From contig DCEX01000006.1 in assembly GCA_002315015.1 (NCBI GenBank), positions 1,793 to 29,627 of the forward strand: a stretch of 27,835 nt of DNA, written 5' to 3'. A model generated the notes under the pieces. That model was not told where the DNA came from. It searched no databases and was given only the letters and a program-made list of their open reading frames with translations. Shown here piece by piece: positions 1-7,109 of the stretch. The stretch's first letter is position 1, and each line of letters starts with the position of its first letter. The DNA comes from Faecalibacterium sp. UBA1819. Its GTDB lineage: Bacteria; Bacillota; Clostridia; Oscillospirales; Ruminococcaceae. The position numbers and the translations under genes are program-made.

Positions 1-16
1 AAGGGGAAAAAGGCTT

Positions 17-42
17 GGAAAAGGGGGCTAGCCCTCTTTTCC
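17..42 (+). terminator. Possible hairpin at the left edge
   Basis: GGAAAAG at 17-23 pairs with CTTTTCC at 36-42, continuing through a G-U pair and GGG/CCC around a CTAG loop. The G-U pair forms only in plus-strand RNA, so this may end a plus-strand gene lying left of the window. No good U-tract follows, so calling it a terminator is uncertain. Confidence 0.3.
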
Positions 43-60
43 ATTTGAAATAGGCACACA

Positions 61-96
61 GTTTGTGAAAAAGCAAAGCTTTTTTCGACAAACTGA
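61..96. repeat. Palindromic repeat copy 1 (CAGTTTGTCGAAAAAGC type)
   Basis: GTTTGTGAAAAAGC (61-74) and GCTTTTTTCGACAAAC (78-93) form a near-perfect palindrome with an AAA loop. Read on the minus strand, 96 down to 77 matches the last 19 bases of the window apart from one extra A in the A-run. It lies directly after the hairpin that follows recG. It could be a second terminator stem or a dispersed intergenic repeat. Confidence 0.5.
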
Positions 97-97
97 T

Positions 98-134
98 GCG
101 GGCGCTGCAAAATCAAGCATTTTGCAGCACCCGC
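98..134 (-). terminator. Hairpin after recG
   Basis: A 16-bp stem (98-113 with 119-134) and a 5-base loop start 8 bases after the recG stop. Position 103/129 is a C-A mismatch on the plus strand but a U-G wobble in minus-strand RNA, so the stem suits the recG transcript. No clean U-tract follows. The palindromic repeat at 61-96 comes next and may complete termination or stabilise the 3' end. Confidence 0.6.
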
Positions 135-142
135 TTGTGCTT

Positions 143-2161
143 TTAATTCAGCGCGGTATCTGCGGAAAACAGGTGGTTAATCAGGCGCGACAGCCCTTGA
201 TGGCAGGGCTGGGAGAGCGTTGGGTCATTGGCACAGATTTCGAGCGCGTCCTGCTGGGCGGTGTATAAAATACGGCTGTCGGCCATCAAATCCGCAATGC
301 GAAGGCTGGGCAAACCGTGCTGACGGCTGCCGAAAAAGTCACCCGGGCCGCGCGTTTCTAAATCAAATTTGGCAATTTCAAAGCCGTCTGTGGTATGACA
401 CAAGAAAGAAAGCCGCTTTTTCACCGATTCGCTGATATGGTCGCTGACAAGGATGCAGTAAGCCTCCCCGCCGCCGCGTCCCACACGGCCGCGCAGCTGG
501 TGCAGCGCGGAAAGCCCGTAGCGTTCCGCGTTCTCAATGACAATGCAGTTGGCGTTCGGTACGTCGACCCCCACTTCAATGACCGTTGTTGAAACCAGCA
601 CATCTAGTTCGCCCTTTTGAAACTGCTCCATCACGGCGGCTTTTTCCGCCGCCTTCAGCCGCCCGTGCATGAGGCCGACCCGCCGCCCCGGCAGCAGAGG
701 CCGCGCAATTTCTTCGCAATACGTTTGGGCGGCCAGCAGTTCACTTTCACTTTCCTCAATCAGCGGGCAGACAATATACGCTTGCCGTCCGGCGTCCAAT
801 TGGCGCGATAAAAAGCCGAACAAATCAGCGCGTTTTTTTCCGGTAACGGCATATGTCTTAATCGGAATGCGTCCGGGAGGAAGCTCATCCAAAATGGAAA
901 TATCCAAATCTCCGAACATCAAAAGCCCTAAGGTGCGCGGAATGGGGGTGGCGCTCATCACCAGCGTGTGCGGATGGCGTGCCTTTCCGGCCAAAAGCGT
1001 GCGCTGACGCACCCCAAAGCGGTGCTGCTCGTCTGTAATGACAAGCCCCAGATTGGCAAATTGCACCTTTTCCGACAGCACAGCGTGTGTGCCGACAACA
1101 AGGTGGGCGTTTTGCTCTGAAATGGCATGCAAAGCCAGCTTTTTTGCGCTTTGCCTCATGCTGCCTGTGAGCAGCACAACGGAAATCCCAAACGGGGACA
1201 GCATCCGCTCTAAAGACCCGGCGTGCTGCACGGCAAGGATTTCTGTGGGAGCCATCAGCGCCGCTTGATAGCCGTTTTTTACTGCACAGTAAATGGCGGC
1301 AGCGGCGACCAGCGTCTTTCCGCTGCCAACGTCACCTTGCAGCAAGCGGTTCATTGGCTGCGGCTTTTGCAAGTCCTCCATAATTTCCGCCGCCGCGCGC
1401 TGCTGTGCGCCGGTGGGCGAAAAGGGAAGCGAAGCCCAAAGCGGCGTCAGCGCCACAGGCTTCATGCGGGAGCCGGTAAGCGCTTTGCCTTTTTTGCGCA
1501 TCATTAAAAGCCCCAGCTGCAATGTGAGCAATTCTTCATAAATCAGTCGCCGCCGCGCGGCATGAATATCGGCCCGATTCTTGGGAAAATGAATTTTTAC
1601 AACGGCCTCCTGCTTGGTGCAAAGGCGGTATTTTGTCAAAAGAGATTCCGGGAGCGGCTCGTCCATTTCCAGATGTTCCAGAGCATTCTGCACACATTTT
1701 GACAAAAACGCGCTGTTTACACCTTCGGTTTGCGGATAAATCGGCACAAAAGGCGTTTGCTGTGCTTGGTGCTCAGTGAGTATGACAGGGTTAACCATTT
1801 CACGGTGTAGAAAACTGCCGCCCACTTTCCCAAAAAATAAATAAGTTTCCCCAGAGTTTAATTTTGAAGAAATATACGGATTGTTGAAATAAGAAAGCGC
1901 CAGTGTTCCGGTATCATCGCCCGCTGTAATGCGTGTCAGCTTTTTCCCGCTGCGAACTCGTGTAGGCGCACCTACTTCATAAACCGTTGCGCGCACCACA
2001 CATTTGACCTCATACGGCGCTTGCGATACGGAATAAGGCGCTGAGTAATCCACATAATCACGCGGGTAAAAGCACAGCAAATCCTCGGCGGTGTGGATAT
2101 TCAGCTTGGCCAGCATTTGCGCGCGTTTTTCGCCGATTCCTTTTAAATAGCGAATATCCAT
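143..2161 (-). CDS. recG: ATP-dependent DNA helicase RecG
   Basis: This is the cytosolic double-strand DNA translocase that remodels stalled replication forks and Holliday junctions. What is seen: an N-terminal wedge/OB region (about residues 50-150), Walker A GDVGSGKT near residue 275, motif II DEQH near 375, SATPIPRTL (motif III), QLRGRVGRG (motif VI) near 555 and the RecG-type RGPGDFFGSRQHG. The 672-residue length is typical. The ATG at 2161 is preferred over the upstream in-frame ATG at 2182 because AAGGAGG lies just before it and the protein then begins MDIRYLKGIG, as RecG proteins do. It is the last gene of a minus-strand operon with asp23-like and fakA, the B. subtilis yloU-yloV-recG order, and follows the TraX-like gene by 33 bases. 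No key motif is missing. Confidence 0.97.
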   Translation of the reverse strand: MDIRYLKGIGEKRAQMLAKLNIHTAEDLLCFYPRDYVDYSAPYSVSQAPYEVKCVVRATVYEVGAPTRVRSGKKLTRITAGDDTGTLALSYFNNPYISSKLNSGETYLFFGKVGGSFLHREMVNPVILTEHQAQQTPFVPIYPQTEGVNSAFLSKCVQNALEHLEMDEPLPESLLTKYRLCTKQEAVVKIHFPKNRADIHAARRRLIYEELLTLQLGLLMMRKKGKALTGSRMKPVALTPLWASLPFSPTGAQQRAAAEIMEDLQKPQPMNRLLQGDVGSGKTLVAAAAIYCAVKNGYQAALMAPTEILAVQHAGSLERMLSPFGISVVLLTGSMRQSAKKLALHAISEQNAHLVVGTHAVLSEKVQFANLGLVITDEQHRFGVRQRTLLAGKARHPHTLVMSATPIPRTLGLLMFGDLDISILDELPPGRIPIKTYAVTGKKRADLFGFLSRQLDAGRQAYIVCPLIEESESELLAAQTYCEEIARPLLPGRRVGLMHGRLKAAEKAAVMEQFQKGELDVLVSTTVIEVGVDVPNANCIVIENAERYGLSALHQLRGRVGRGGGEAYCILVSDHISESVKKRLSFLCHTTDGFEIAKFDLETRGPGDFFGSRQHGLPSLRIADLMADSRILYTAQQDALEICANDPTLSQPCHQGLSRLINHLFSADTALN

Positions 2162-2194
2162 GGGCTCCTCCTTCTTGTGCATAAGCGTATGGGG

Positions 2195-2986
2195 TTAAAA
2201 CATCGGCAGCGGCGAGACAACCAAAAATGTGATTATGGCAAGAATCAGCAGGTGCACGGGATAAAACGCATAAAACCAATATTTGCCCCATTGACCCAGC
2301 TTGCCGCGGGTACCGTCATATAACGCCAAGGGAATGGCGCTCAAACCTGTGAGTATGGCAATAAAACCTTCCAAAGGGAAAAACAGCAGCGCGCTGCAAA
2401 GCCCTACCACAGCACGCCAGCGCACCGGAATGTAGTAAAACAGCAGAATCAAGCACACGCCATATCCGCTGTAGTCGGTTTTCAGCCAGTTTCCCAGGGT
2501 AATAAAGACGATGGCCGTACAAACGGCAAGCAGAATGCCCACCGGCTTCCAGGGAATGGCACGGCGGACGCTTTCCATGCACCAAATGGCCAGTAAGCCC
2601 AGCAGCAGCGTAAAGAAAACGCTTTGATAGTCTGAGTTGAAAAGGCTTTGATAACGCATGGAAGCGTTCATAGCAAGATTGAAGGGAATTTCTGAAAGGA
2701 GTGCAAATAAAAATAAACGAAATGTATATTTTTGTATACTATGAGTATATCTTGCGCCTTCTGCCAAAAGAAAACAAAAAATGGGAAAGGCAATGCGCCC
2801 AATGCATCGGCATACCATCATAGCGGTATAAAGGGATTGTGCAGTTGCTATGTCGGGAGCCTGAGAAATGAGAGGCGTTAGAAAAACAGCGCCAGTGTGG
2901 TCGATCAGCATAATGACCGCTGCAAGCAGCTTCAGTCCGCTTCCCGACAGGCGCAGCCGCGAAGAAAGTGCCGTTGTCTGCATCAT
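2195..2986 (-). CDS. TraX-family integral membrane protein
   Basis: The product is a 263-residue, very hydrophobic protein with about eight predicted membrane helices. The N-terminal LKLLAAVIMLIDHTGAVF and the C-terminal FYAFYPVHLLIL stretches are hallmarks of the TraX family, named after the F-plasmid pilin acetylase. Chromosomal Firmicute members have no settled role; acyl transfer in the membrane is a family-level inference. The start at 2986 is chosen because AAGGAG lies upstream at suitable distance; the open frame runs on to 3043 but has no ribosome site there. It sits between fakA and recG, where the classical gene order has other genes or none, so it looks like an insertion into a conserved operon. 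A hairpin lies just before its ribosome site and could make its expression partial. Confidence 0.85.
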   Translation of the reverse strand: MMQTTALSSRLRLSGSGLKLLAAVIMLIDHTGAVFLTPLISQAPDIATAQSLYTAMMVCRCIGRIAFPIFCFLLAEGARYTHSIQKYTFRLFLFALLSEIPFNLAMNASMRYQSLFNSDYQSVFFTLLLGLLAIWCMESVRRAIPWKPVGILLAVCTAIVFITLGNWLKTDYSGYGVCLILLFYYIPVRWRAVVGLCSALLFFPLEGFIAILTGLSAIPLALYDGTRGKLGQWGKYWFYAFYPVHLLILAIITFLVVSPLPMF

Positions 2987-3003
2987 AAAAAACTCCTTAC
3001 AAA

Positions 3004-3032
3004 ACAGCGCCCGACGTTTCGCCGGGCGCTGT
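3004..3032 (-). terminator. Intergenic hairpin between fakA and the TraX-like gene
   Basis: ACAGCGCCCG (3004-3013) pairs perfectly with CGGGCGCTGT (3023-3032). Read on the minus strand it lies 12 bases after the fakA stop and is followed by a short TTT run, then the ribosome site of the TraX-like gene. It may be a partial terminator or an mRNA-processing/stability element that lowers expression of the two distal genes. Confidence 0.6.
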
Positions 3033-3043
3033 AATTCAATCAA

Positions 3044-4732
3044 TTATTCCACACTGAGCATGTAGTAATAAACGGGCTGACCACCGGTAATATGGGTTAC
3101 TTCAATGCCGGCGGGGCACTTGGCCTGAACCATGTTGGCGGTGCGCTGTGCGTCCTCCTCGGAAACATCACACCCGGAAATCACCGTGATAAAGCTGGTG
3201 TCTTTTTTGCACATGCTGCGAGCCAAGCGGTAGGTCGTCTTGGTAACATCTGTGCCGGTAGCAACCAGCTTGCCGTTTTCAAGAGCCAAGATTTCACCTT
3301 TCTTGATTTTCTTGCCGTCAAAGTCGCTGTCGCGTGCGGCGAAGGTAATCAAGCCGGTGGAAACATGGTCGGCCGCCTGCATCATAGCAACGGCATTTTC
3401 ATCAGCGCTTGCCTCGCCGTCAAAACTCAGCATAGCGGTAATGCCCTGCGGAATGGTGCGCGTCGGCAGCACAACAATGGTGCGGTCGGCAATTTTCTTT
3501 GCCTGTTCAGCCGCCATGATAATGTTTTTGTTATTGGGCAGCACAAATACTGTCTTAGCGGGCACGCTCTGGACAGCCGCCACAATATCAGCCGTAGACG
3601 GGTTCATGGTTTGTCCGCCGGATACAACGGCATCTACGCCCAAATCCTCAAACACAGCGCGCAGACCGTCGCCGGCAGCAACGGAAACAAAGCCATAAGT
3701 GCGCTCGGGGTCGACGGCAGCATAGGTGAATTCACCCACACCGGCATTTTCAGCGGCTGCTTGCTTTTTCAAACCTTCGCCCTGCTTTTGGCGTGCCAAG
3801 AACTGCTCATGCATATTTTCAATTTTGAAATTGGTCAAATAGCCGTATTGCAGCGCGTGAGAAACCACCTTGCCGGGGTCCTGCGTGTGGACGTGACAGT
3901 TGATGACGTCATCGTCCTCAATGACAACAACGGAATCACCATTGGACTCCAAAAATGCACGCAGCTTTTCGCTGGAAGCATTCTCGTTTTTATTGACAAG
4001 GAACTGAGTGCAGTATCCGTTGACGATGTCCTCTACCGTCATCAAATCATCGGTGTAAACGCCTTTGCCCGCAGCGCCGCTGTCCAGCTTCGCACTTTTG
4101 GGGGCGGACTCGGACGGCTGAATAATGACGCCGTCGCGCAGAACGCTCAGCATACCGTTAAAAATAATCACAAGGCCCTGACCGCCTGCGTCCACTACGC
4201 CGGCTTTTTTCAAAACGGGCAGCTGTTCCGGCGTATGATCCAGCGCTTTCTGGGCTGCATCACACACCACCTGCCACAAAGCGGTGACATCGGAGCACTG
4301 TGCGGCCGCGGCCTCCTCGGCGGAAACGCGCGCCACAGTCAGCATTGTGCCCTCTGTGGGCTTCATGACTGCTTTATAGGCAGCGTCCACACCCTTTTGC
4401 AGCGCGCAGACGATATCAGCCGCATCAGCAGTGCGCTTGCCTTGCAGCGCTTTGTAAAAGCCGCGGAACAAAAGGCTGGAAATTACGCCCGAATTTCCGC
4501 GTGCGCCGCGCAGCATGGCGGAAGCGGCCGCCTTGGCGGCATCCTCCACGGTGCAGTCGTCGCCCAGCGCTTCCAGCTCGGCCACAGCAGCGCCGATTGT
4601 CATGCTCATGTTTGTGCCTGTGTCACCGTCGGGAACGGGGAACACGTTTAACTCGTCAACACGCGCACGCTGATTTTCCAAGCTGTGCGCACCGGATAAA
4701 ATAGCATCTCGCAGCAATTTGCCTGTCATCAT
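3044..4732 (-). CDS. fakA: Fatty acid kinase, ATP-binding subunit (FakA/YloV, DhaL domain)
   Basis: FakA phosphorylates fatty acids held by FakB proteins, feeding exogenous acyl chains into phospholipid synthesis. The first 200 residues form a DhaL kinase domain: NVFPVPDGDTGTNM (Asp35, Asp37 and Asn41 in the Mg-nucleotide site), ARGNSGVISSLLFRGF and DAGGQGL. The middle carries the family motif HVHTQDPG, and the C-terminal third is the DegV-like region that meets FakB. Length (562) is normal. AAAGGAG lies about 10 bases before the ATG at 4732. The gene follows the asp23-like gene by 40 bases, the common Firmicute pairing. No fakB is visible in the window, so its partner must be encoded elsewhere. 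Confidence 0.95.
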   Translation of the reverse strand: MMTGKLLRDAILSGAHSLENQRARVDELNVFPVPDGDTGTNMSMTIGAAVAELEALGDDCTVEDAAKAAASAMLRGARGNSGVISSLLFRGFYKALQGKRTADAADIVCALQKGVDAAYKAVMKPTEGTMLTVARVSAEEAAAAQCSDVTALWQVVCDAAQKALDHTPEQLPVLKKAGVVDAGGQGLVIIFNGMLSVLRDGVIIQPSESAPKSAKLDSGAAGKGVYTDDLMTVEDIVNGYCTQFLVNKNENASSEKLRAFLESNGDSVVVIEDDDVINCHVHTQDPGKVVSHALQYGYLTNFKIENMHEQFLARQKQGEGLKKQAAAENAGVGEFTYAAVDPERTYGFVSVAAGDGLRAVFEDLGVDAVVSGGQTMNPSTADIVAAVQSVPAKTVFVLPNNKNIIMAAEQAKKIADRTIVVLPTRTIPQGITAMLSFDGEASADENAVAMMQAADHVSTGLITFAARDSDFDGKKIKKGEILALENGKLVATGTDVTKTTYRLARSMCKKDTSFITVISGCDVSEEDAQRTANMVQAKCPAGIEVTHITGGQPVYYYMLSVE

Positions 4733-4772
4733 ATCGTATAATTCTCCTTTACGTCATTCCCACGGCCTTGGT

Positions 4773-5123
4773 TTATCCAACAATATCGTCCACGCATACG
4801 TCAATGCGGCGCACTTGCAGGCCGGTGGCATCCTCTACGGCATAGCGCACCTTGTGGGTAATACTGCGCACAATTGCCGCAATGTTTACGCCATAGGTAA
4901 CTTTAATGTGCAGCTCGATAATCAGCTGGCCGTTGTCATCGGTAACGCGAACACCCTTTTCGGGAAAATCAGCGCCCAGCACGAGTGCTTTTGCACTATC
5001 GCTGCGGCTCTTGGTGGCCATACCGGACACGCCATAGCAGTTTTGCACCGCCGCGCTCACCAGCTCGGCAAAAAAGTCGTTTGTCATGCATACCTTGCCC
5101 AGAGGGTTGTAGAACTTAATCAA
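4773..5123 (-). CDS. Asp23/Gls24 family envelope stress protein (YloU-like)
   Basis: This is a 116-residue Asp23/Gls24 (DUF322) protein. It has the usual beginning IKFYNPLGKVCMTNDFF, then a central GVSGMA motif and ITHKVRYAVEDATGLQVRRIDVCVDDI. Members sit at the membrane or cell envelope and are linked to alkaline/envelope stress, but the molecular function is unclear. The start is taken as TTG at 5123: AAAGGAG lies about 10 bases upstream and relatives begin M-I/V-K-F at this point. The open frame reaches 5198 but the extra residues look like untranslated leader. It is the first gene of the fakA/TraX-like/recG operon, behind the promoter at 5187-5215. Confidence 0.9.
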   Translation of the reverse strand: MIKFYNPLGKVCMTNDFFAELVSAAVQNCYGVSGMATKSRSDSAKALVLGADFPEKGVRVTDDNGQLIIELHIKVTYGVNIAAIVRSITHKVRYAVEDATGLQVRRIDVCVDDIVG

Positions 5124-5186
5124 AACAGCTCCACTCCTTTTCCAATCGGCGTAAAACGCCGCATGAATTGATAGAAATATAGCTAC

Positions 5187-5215
5187 ATTATACACCAAAG
5201 CAGTGAAAATGTACA
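5187..5215 (-). promoter_or_regulatory. Sigma-A-like promoter of the asp23-fakA-recG operon
   Basis: On the minus strand TGTACA and TATAAT are separated by 17 bases and point at the asp23-like gene, predicting a leader of about 55 bases. The -10 box is consensus; the -35 matches TTGACA at four of six positions. Confidence 0.6.
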
Positions 5216-5281
5216 GCGTTTCGCAAATTTCGCGCCGAACATGTGTTTTCTGCCCGTATCGCGCAAAGCGTCAATTTTTTC

Positions 5282-5309
5282 TTGCAATCAAAATCTTTTA
5301 TGGTATAAT
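5282..5309 (+). promoter_or_regulatory. tRNA promoter
   Basis: TTGCAA (5282-5287), a 16-base spacer and TATAAT (5304-5309) end 17 bases before the tRNA, so transcription would start a few bases ahead of it. It is divergent from the promoter at 5187-5215. Confidence 0.75.
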
Positions 5310-5326
5310 AGTAAGGCAATCAATCT

Positions 5327-5403
5327 GCGTCCGTAGCTCAGCTGGATAGAGCACTGGCCTCCGACGCCAGGTGCCGGGGGTTCGAATCCCTTCGGGCGCG
5401 CCA
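5327..5403 (+). tRNA. tRNA-Arg (anticodon CCG)
   Basis: This is a 77-base tRNA that includes the encoded CCA. The acceptor arm GCGTCCG/CGGGCGC has one U-G pair. The D-arm is GCTC/GAGC and the anticodon stem is CTGGC/GCCAG around the loop CTCCGAC, giving anticodon CCG, which reads the arginine codon CGG. The T-loop is TTCGAAT; its stem has two G-U pairs. It is transcribed alone between its own promoter and terminator. Confidence 0.97.
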
Positions 5404-5404
5404 A

Positions 5405-5438
5405 AAGCCCCAAACGCGAAAGCGTTTGGGGCTTTTTT
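5405..5438. terminator. Bidirectional terminator between tRNA-Arg and the MFS gene
   Basis: AAGCCCCAAACGC (5405-5417) and GCGTTTGGGGCTT (5422-5434) pair around a GAAA loop. Six T's follow on the plus strand for the tRNA. On the minus strand TTTT follows, which can end the converging MFS transcript (stop at 5455). Confidence 0.92.
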
Positions 5439-5454
5439 CGTGTTCTTCGTCATT

Positions 5455-6651
5455 TTAGGAATTGCGGTTTAATTCCGAGAAAAAACGCACAAGCACCAGA
5501 AGGTAGACAAGGAATGTGCCGCCGCCCAAACATGCAAGCGTCAGCGCGATGCCGAAACGTTCGGCCAGCCAACCGGAAACAGGCGATAACACAATCATGC
5601 ACACGCTGTAAACCATGCTGTCGACGCTGGTAACGGTGGCGCGCATTTCGCTGGGGTACAGCGGTTGAAGCAATGTGTCGGCGCGCGAAAGAAACACCGT
5701 ACAAAAAAAGCCGGAAAGAAAGGCGCAGGGAATGGAAAAAAACAGCGATGGAACACCGGCAAAGGCGCAAAGCAGTGCGCCCGGAAAAACGGTGACGGCA
5801 CAAAGCGTGCCGAACCGGCTGGGCATATAGGGCATACACAGTGCCCCCAGCACATCCGCCAATAAAAACAGGCAAAGCACCGGCCCCAGCAAAGTGGAGG
5901 GAAGGCCGATATCTAACAGCATTTGCTGCCAATACATTTGCAGCAGATAGGAGACAGCGCCAAACATGCCGCAAAGCACCATGCGGCCCAAAAGTGCCCG
6001 ACGAGGGGCAAGAAAAACAGCTGTTTGCTTACAGTGCAGCGCAAAGCGTTTTCCAAAATGGGTATGAGAAATTTCCGCTTTTTGGCGCTGTGAATTGGCA
6101 AATGGCTCGGTTAGACGCAGGGTGATGCAAAAGGTAACAAGGCTCAGCAGACCGGCGATGAAATAGGCCCCGAAAAAGCCGATTTTCAGCACCCAGTAGC
6201 TTGCTAAGCCCGATACCGCCTGCATTGCAGAATAAGCGGCCAAAAGCCGGCTGCTGTGTTTGTCGTATTCTGATTCACGGTCGAGAGCCTTTAGGCTGTC
6301 ATACAAAAGTGCTTCCAAAGTGCCCGAAGCAAGGTTGAACGAAAGCGCCTCCAAAGCAAAGGACAAGCAAACGCCAAGCAAATGGGTGCTGAAAGCCATA
6401 GTAAATGCACTGGCTGAGGCCAAGAGGCAGGAGACGAGCAAGGTTTTTTTGCGGCCTAAAAGGTCGGCCAGCATTCCACTGGGAACTTCGCACAAAAAGC
6501 TGACAACATGAAAAACGCCTTCGGCAATTCCGACGTCAATGAGAGAAAAGCCGCGCGAAAGCAAAAGAACCACCCAAATGGTACCGGTGATGCGAAAGCC
6601 GCGCAGTGCCTGAAAAATGGTAAGAAAAAACGGGTTCGTACTGATTTTCAT
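5455..6651 (-). CDS. MFS transporter (probable drug/solute efflux)
   Basis: A 398-residue major facilitator protein with about 12 membrane helices. The loop between helices 2 and 3 carries the MFS signature as EVPSGMLADLLGRKKTL (near residues 62-78), and the fold is hydrophobic to its C-terminus. Substrate is not predictable; the general type resembles macrolide/multidrug or small-molecule efflux members. The start at 6651 (MKISTNPFF) is set by AAAGGAG eight bases upstream; the frame stays open to 6774 without a ribosome site. I find no convincing promoter between the terminator at 6738-6765 and this start: a TATAAT lies at 6667-6672, but a transcript from it would begin too late to include the ribosome site. 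The gene may therefore rely on readthrough of the upstream short-ORF unit, which would fit attenuation control. Confidence 0.9.
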   Translation of the reverse strand: MKISTNPFFLTIFQALRGFRITGTIWVVLLLSRGFSLIDVGIAEGVFHVVSFLCEVPSGMLADLLGRKKTLLVSCLLASASAFTMAFSTHLLGVCLSFALEALSFNLASGTLEALLYDSLKALDRESEYDKHSSRLLAAYSAMQAVSGLASYWVLKIGFFGAYFIAGLLSLVTFCITLRLTEPFANSQRQKAEISHTHFGKRFALHCKQTAVFLAPRRALLGRMVLCGMFGAVSYLLQMYWQQMLLDIGLPSTLLGPVLCLFLLADVLGALCMPYMPSRFGTLCAVTVFPGALLCAFAGVPSLFFSIPCAFLSGFFCTVFLSRADTLLQPLYPSEMRATVTSVDSMVYSVCMIVLSPVSGWLAERFGIALTLACLGGGTFLVYLLVLVRFFSELNRNS

Positions 6652-6737
6652 TTTAAAAACTCCTTTATTATATCTGAAAGAGAAAAAATGAAAGCGAACC
6701 CTTTTGTTTGACAAGCGGTGAAAATGTTTAGGAAAAG

Positions 6738-6765
6738 AAAAAAGCCGCGGCAGAACTGCCGCGGC
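6738..6765 (-). terminator. Intrinsic terminator between the 28-codon ORF and the MFS gene
   Basis: On the minus strand GCCGCGGCA and TGCCGCGGC form a 9-bp GC-rich stem with a GTTC loop, followed by TTTTTTC. This is a textbook intrinsic terminator. It lies 18 bases after the stop of the short ORF and 86 bases before the MFS start, so it either ends a discrete short transcript or acts as an attenuator. Confidence 0.9.
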
Positions 6766-6783
6766 GAAAGCCAAATTCAGCGG

Positions 6784-6870
6784 TTACTGCATGCAAAAGG
6801 GTACACTTCCAGAATTTTTTGCAAAATCAGCACCTTTTGAAAGCCGAACGACTGCAACTTTCCATGCCAT
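6784..6870 (-). CDS. 28-residue small peptide (possible leader peptide or signal peptide gene)
   Basis: This short ORF reads ATG to TAA on the minus strand and encodes 28 residues: it begins MAWKVAVVRLSKG, has ADFAKN in the middle and ends SGSVPFCMQ. AAAGGAGG lies 10 bases upstream, a consensus promoter (6962-6990) about 85 bases before the start, and a strong terminator 18 bases after the stop, so it has all the parts of an expressed unit. I do not recognise the family. The N-terminal half is basic and mildly amphipathic, there is one Cys near the end (FCMQ), no signal peptide and no membrane helix. Two readings fit: a leader peptide whose translation controls readthrough into the MFS gene, or a short bioactive or signalling peptide with the MFS protein as its exporter. 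No RiPP-modifying enzyme, protease or histidine kinase lies nearby, which weakens the second reading. Confidence 0.65.
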   Translation of the reverse strand: MAWKVAVVRLSKGADFAKNSGSVPFCMQ

Positions 6871-6961
6871 CGAAATGCACCCTCCTTTCATACAATTTGC
6901 GGCTGTACCATTCCAGCACATAAATGTGTGTACTTAAAACAGACCGCATGATACCGCCTTT

Positions 6962-6990
6962 ATTATAGGCTGTTTACATAAGTAAGTCAA
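6962..6990 (-). promoter_or_regulatory. Strong sigma-A promoter of the short-ORF/MFS unit
   Basis: On the minus strand TTGACT, a 17-base spacer and TATAAT predict a start near 6955. The leader to the short ORF is about 85 bases and holds a small CACA-TTTA-TGTG hairpin and outer GTAC repeats (about 6905-6933). It contains GCCGC, which could pair with GCGGC in the terminator arm, though only over 5 bp. Confidence 0.85.
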
Positions 6991-7033
6991 GATTTTTGAG
7001 CTTATCCGATAGGGAAAAGAGGCTCTATACAGT

Positions 7034-7065
7034 AAAAAATGCCCACGAGAAAGCTTCTCGTGGGC
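7034..7065 (-). terminator. Terminator of the hemerythrin-FapA operon
   Basis: On the minus strand an 11-bp stem, GCCCACGAGAA with TTCTCGTGGGC (7041-7065), is followed by ATTTTTT. It lies 44 bases after the stop of the FapA-like gene and just upstream of the short-ORF promoter, separating the two units. Confidence 0.9.
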
Positions 7066-7109
7066 AAAAGATGATAAAGCTACCGCAGACTCATTCCAAT
7101 CACAGCGGA

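Noticed and set aside
3092..4651. Long open frame (519 codons) on the strand opposite fakA
   Set aside because: It is a codon-bias shadow: the product is rich in His, Cys and Gly with no domain, has no ribosome site, and fakA on the other strand is unmistakable.
6667..6672. TATAAT before the MFS gene as its promoter
   Set aside because: A transcript from it would start at about 6660, excluding the AAAGGAG ribosome site, and no -35 box lies at the right distance.
6784..6870. Idea that the 28-residue peptide is a PqqA-like or other radical-SAM-modified precursor
   Set aside because: The beginning MAWK...VVR is only loosely similar, the E-x3-Y pair of PqqA is absent, and no radical SAM enzyme is nearby.
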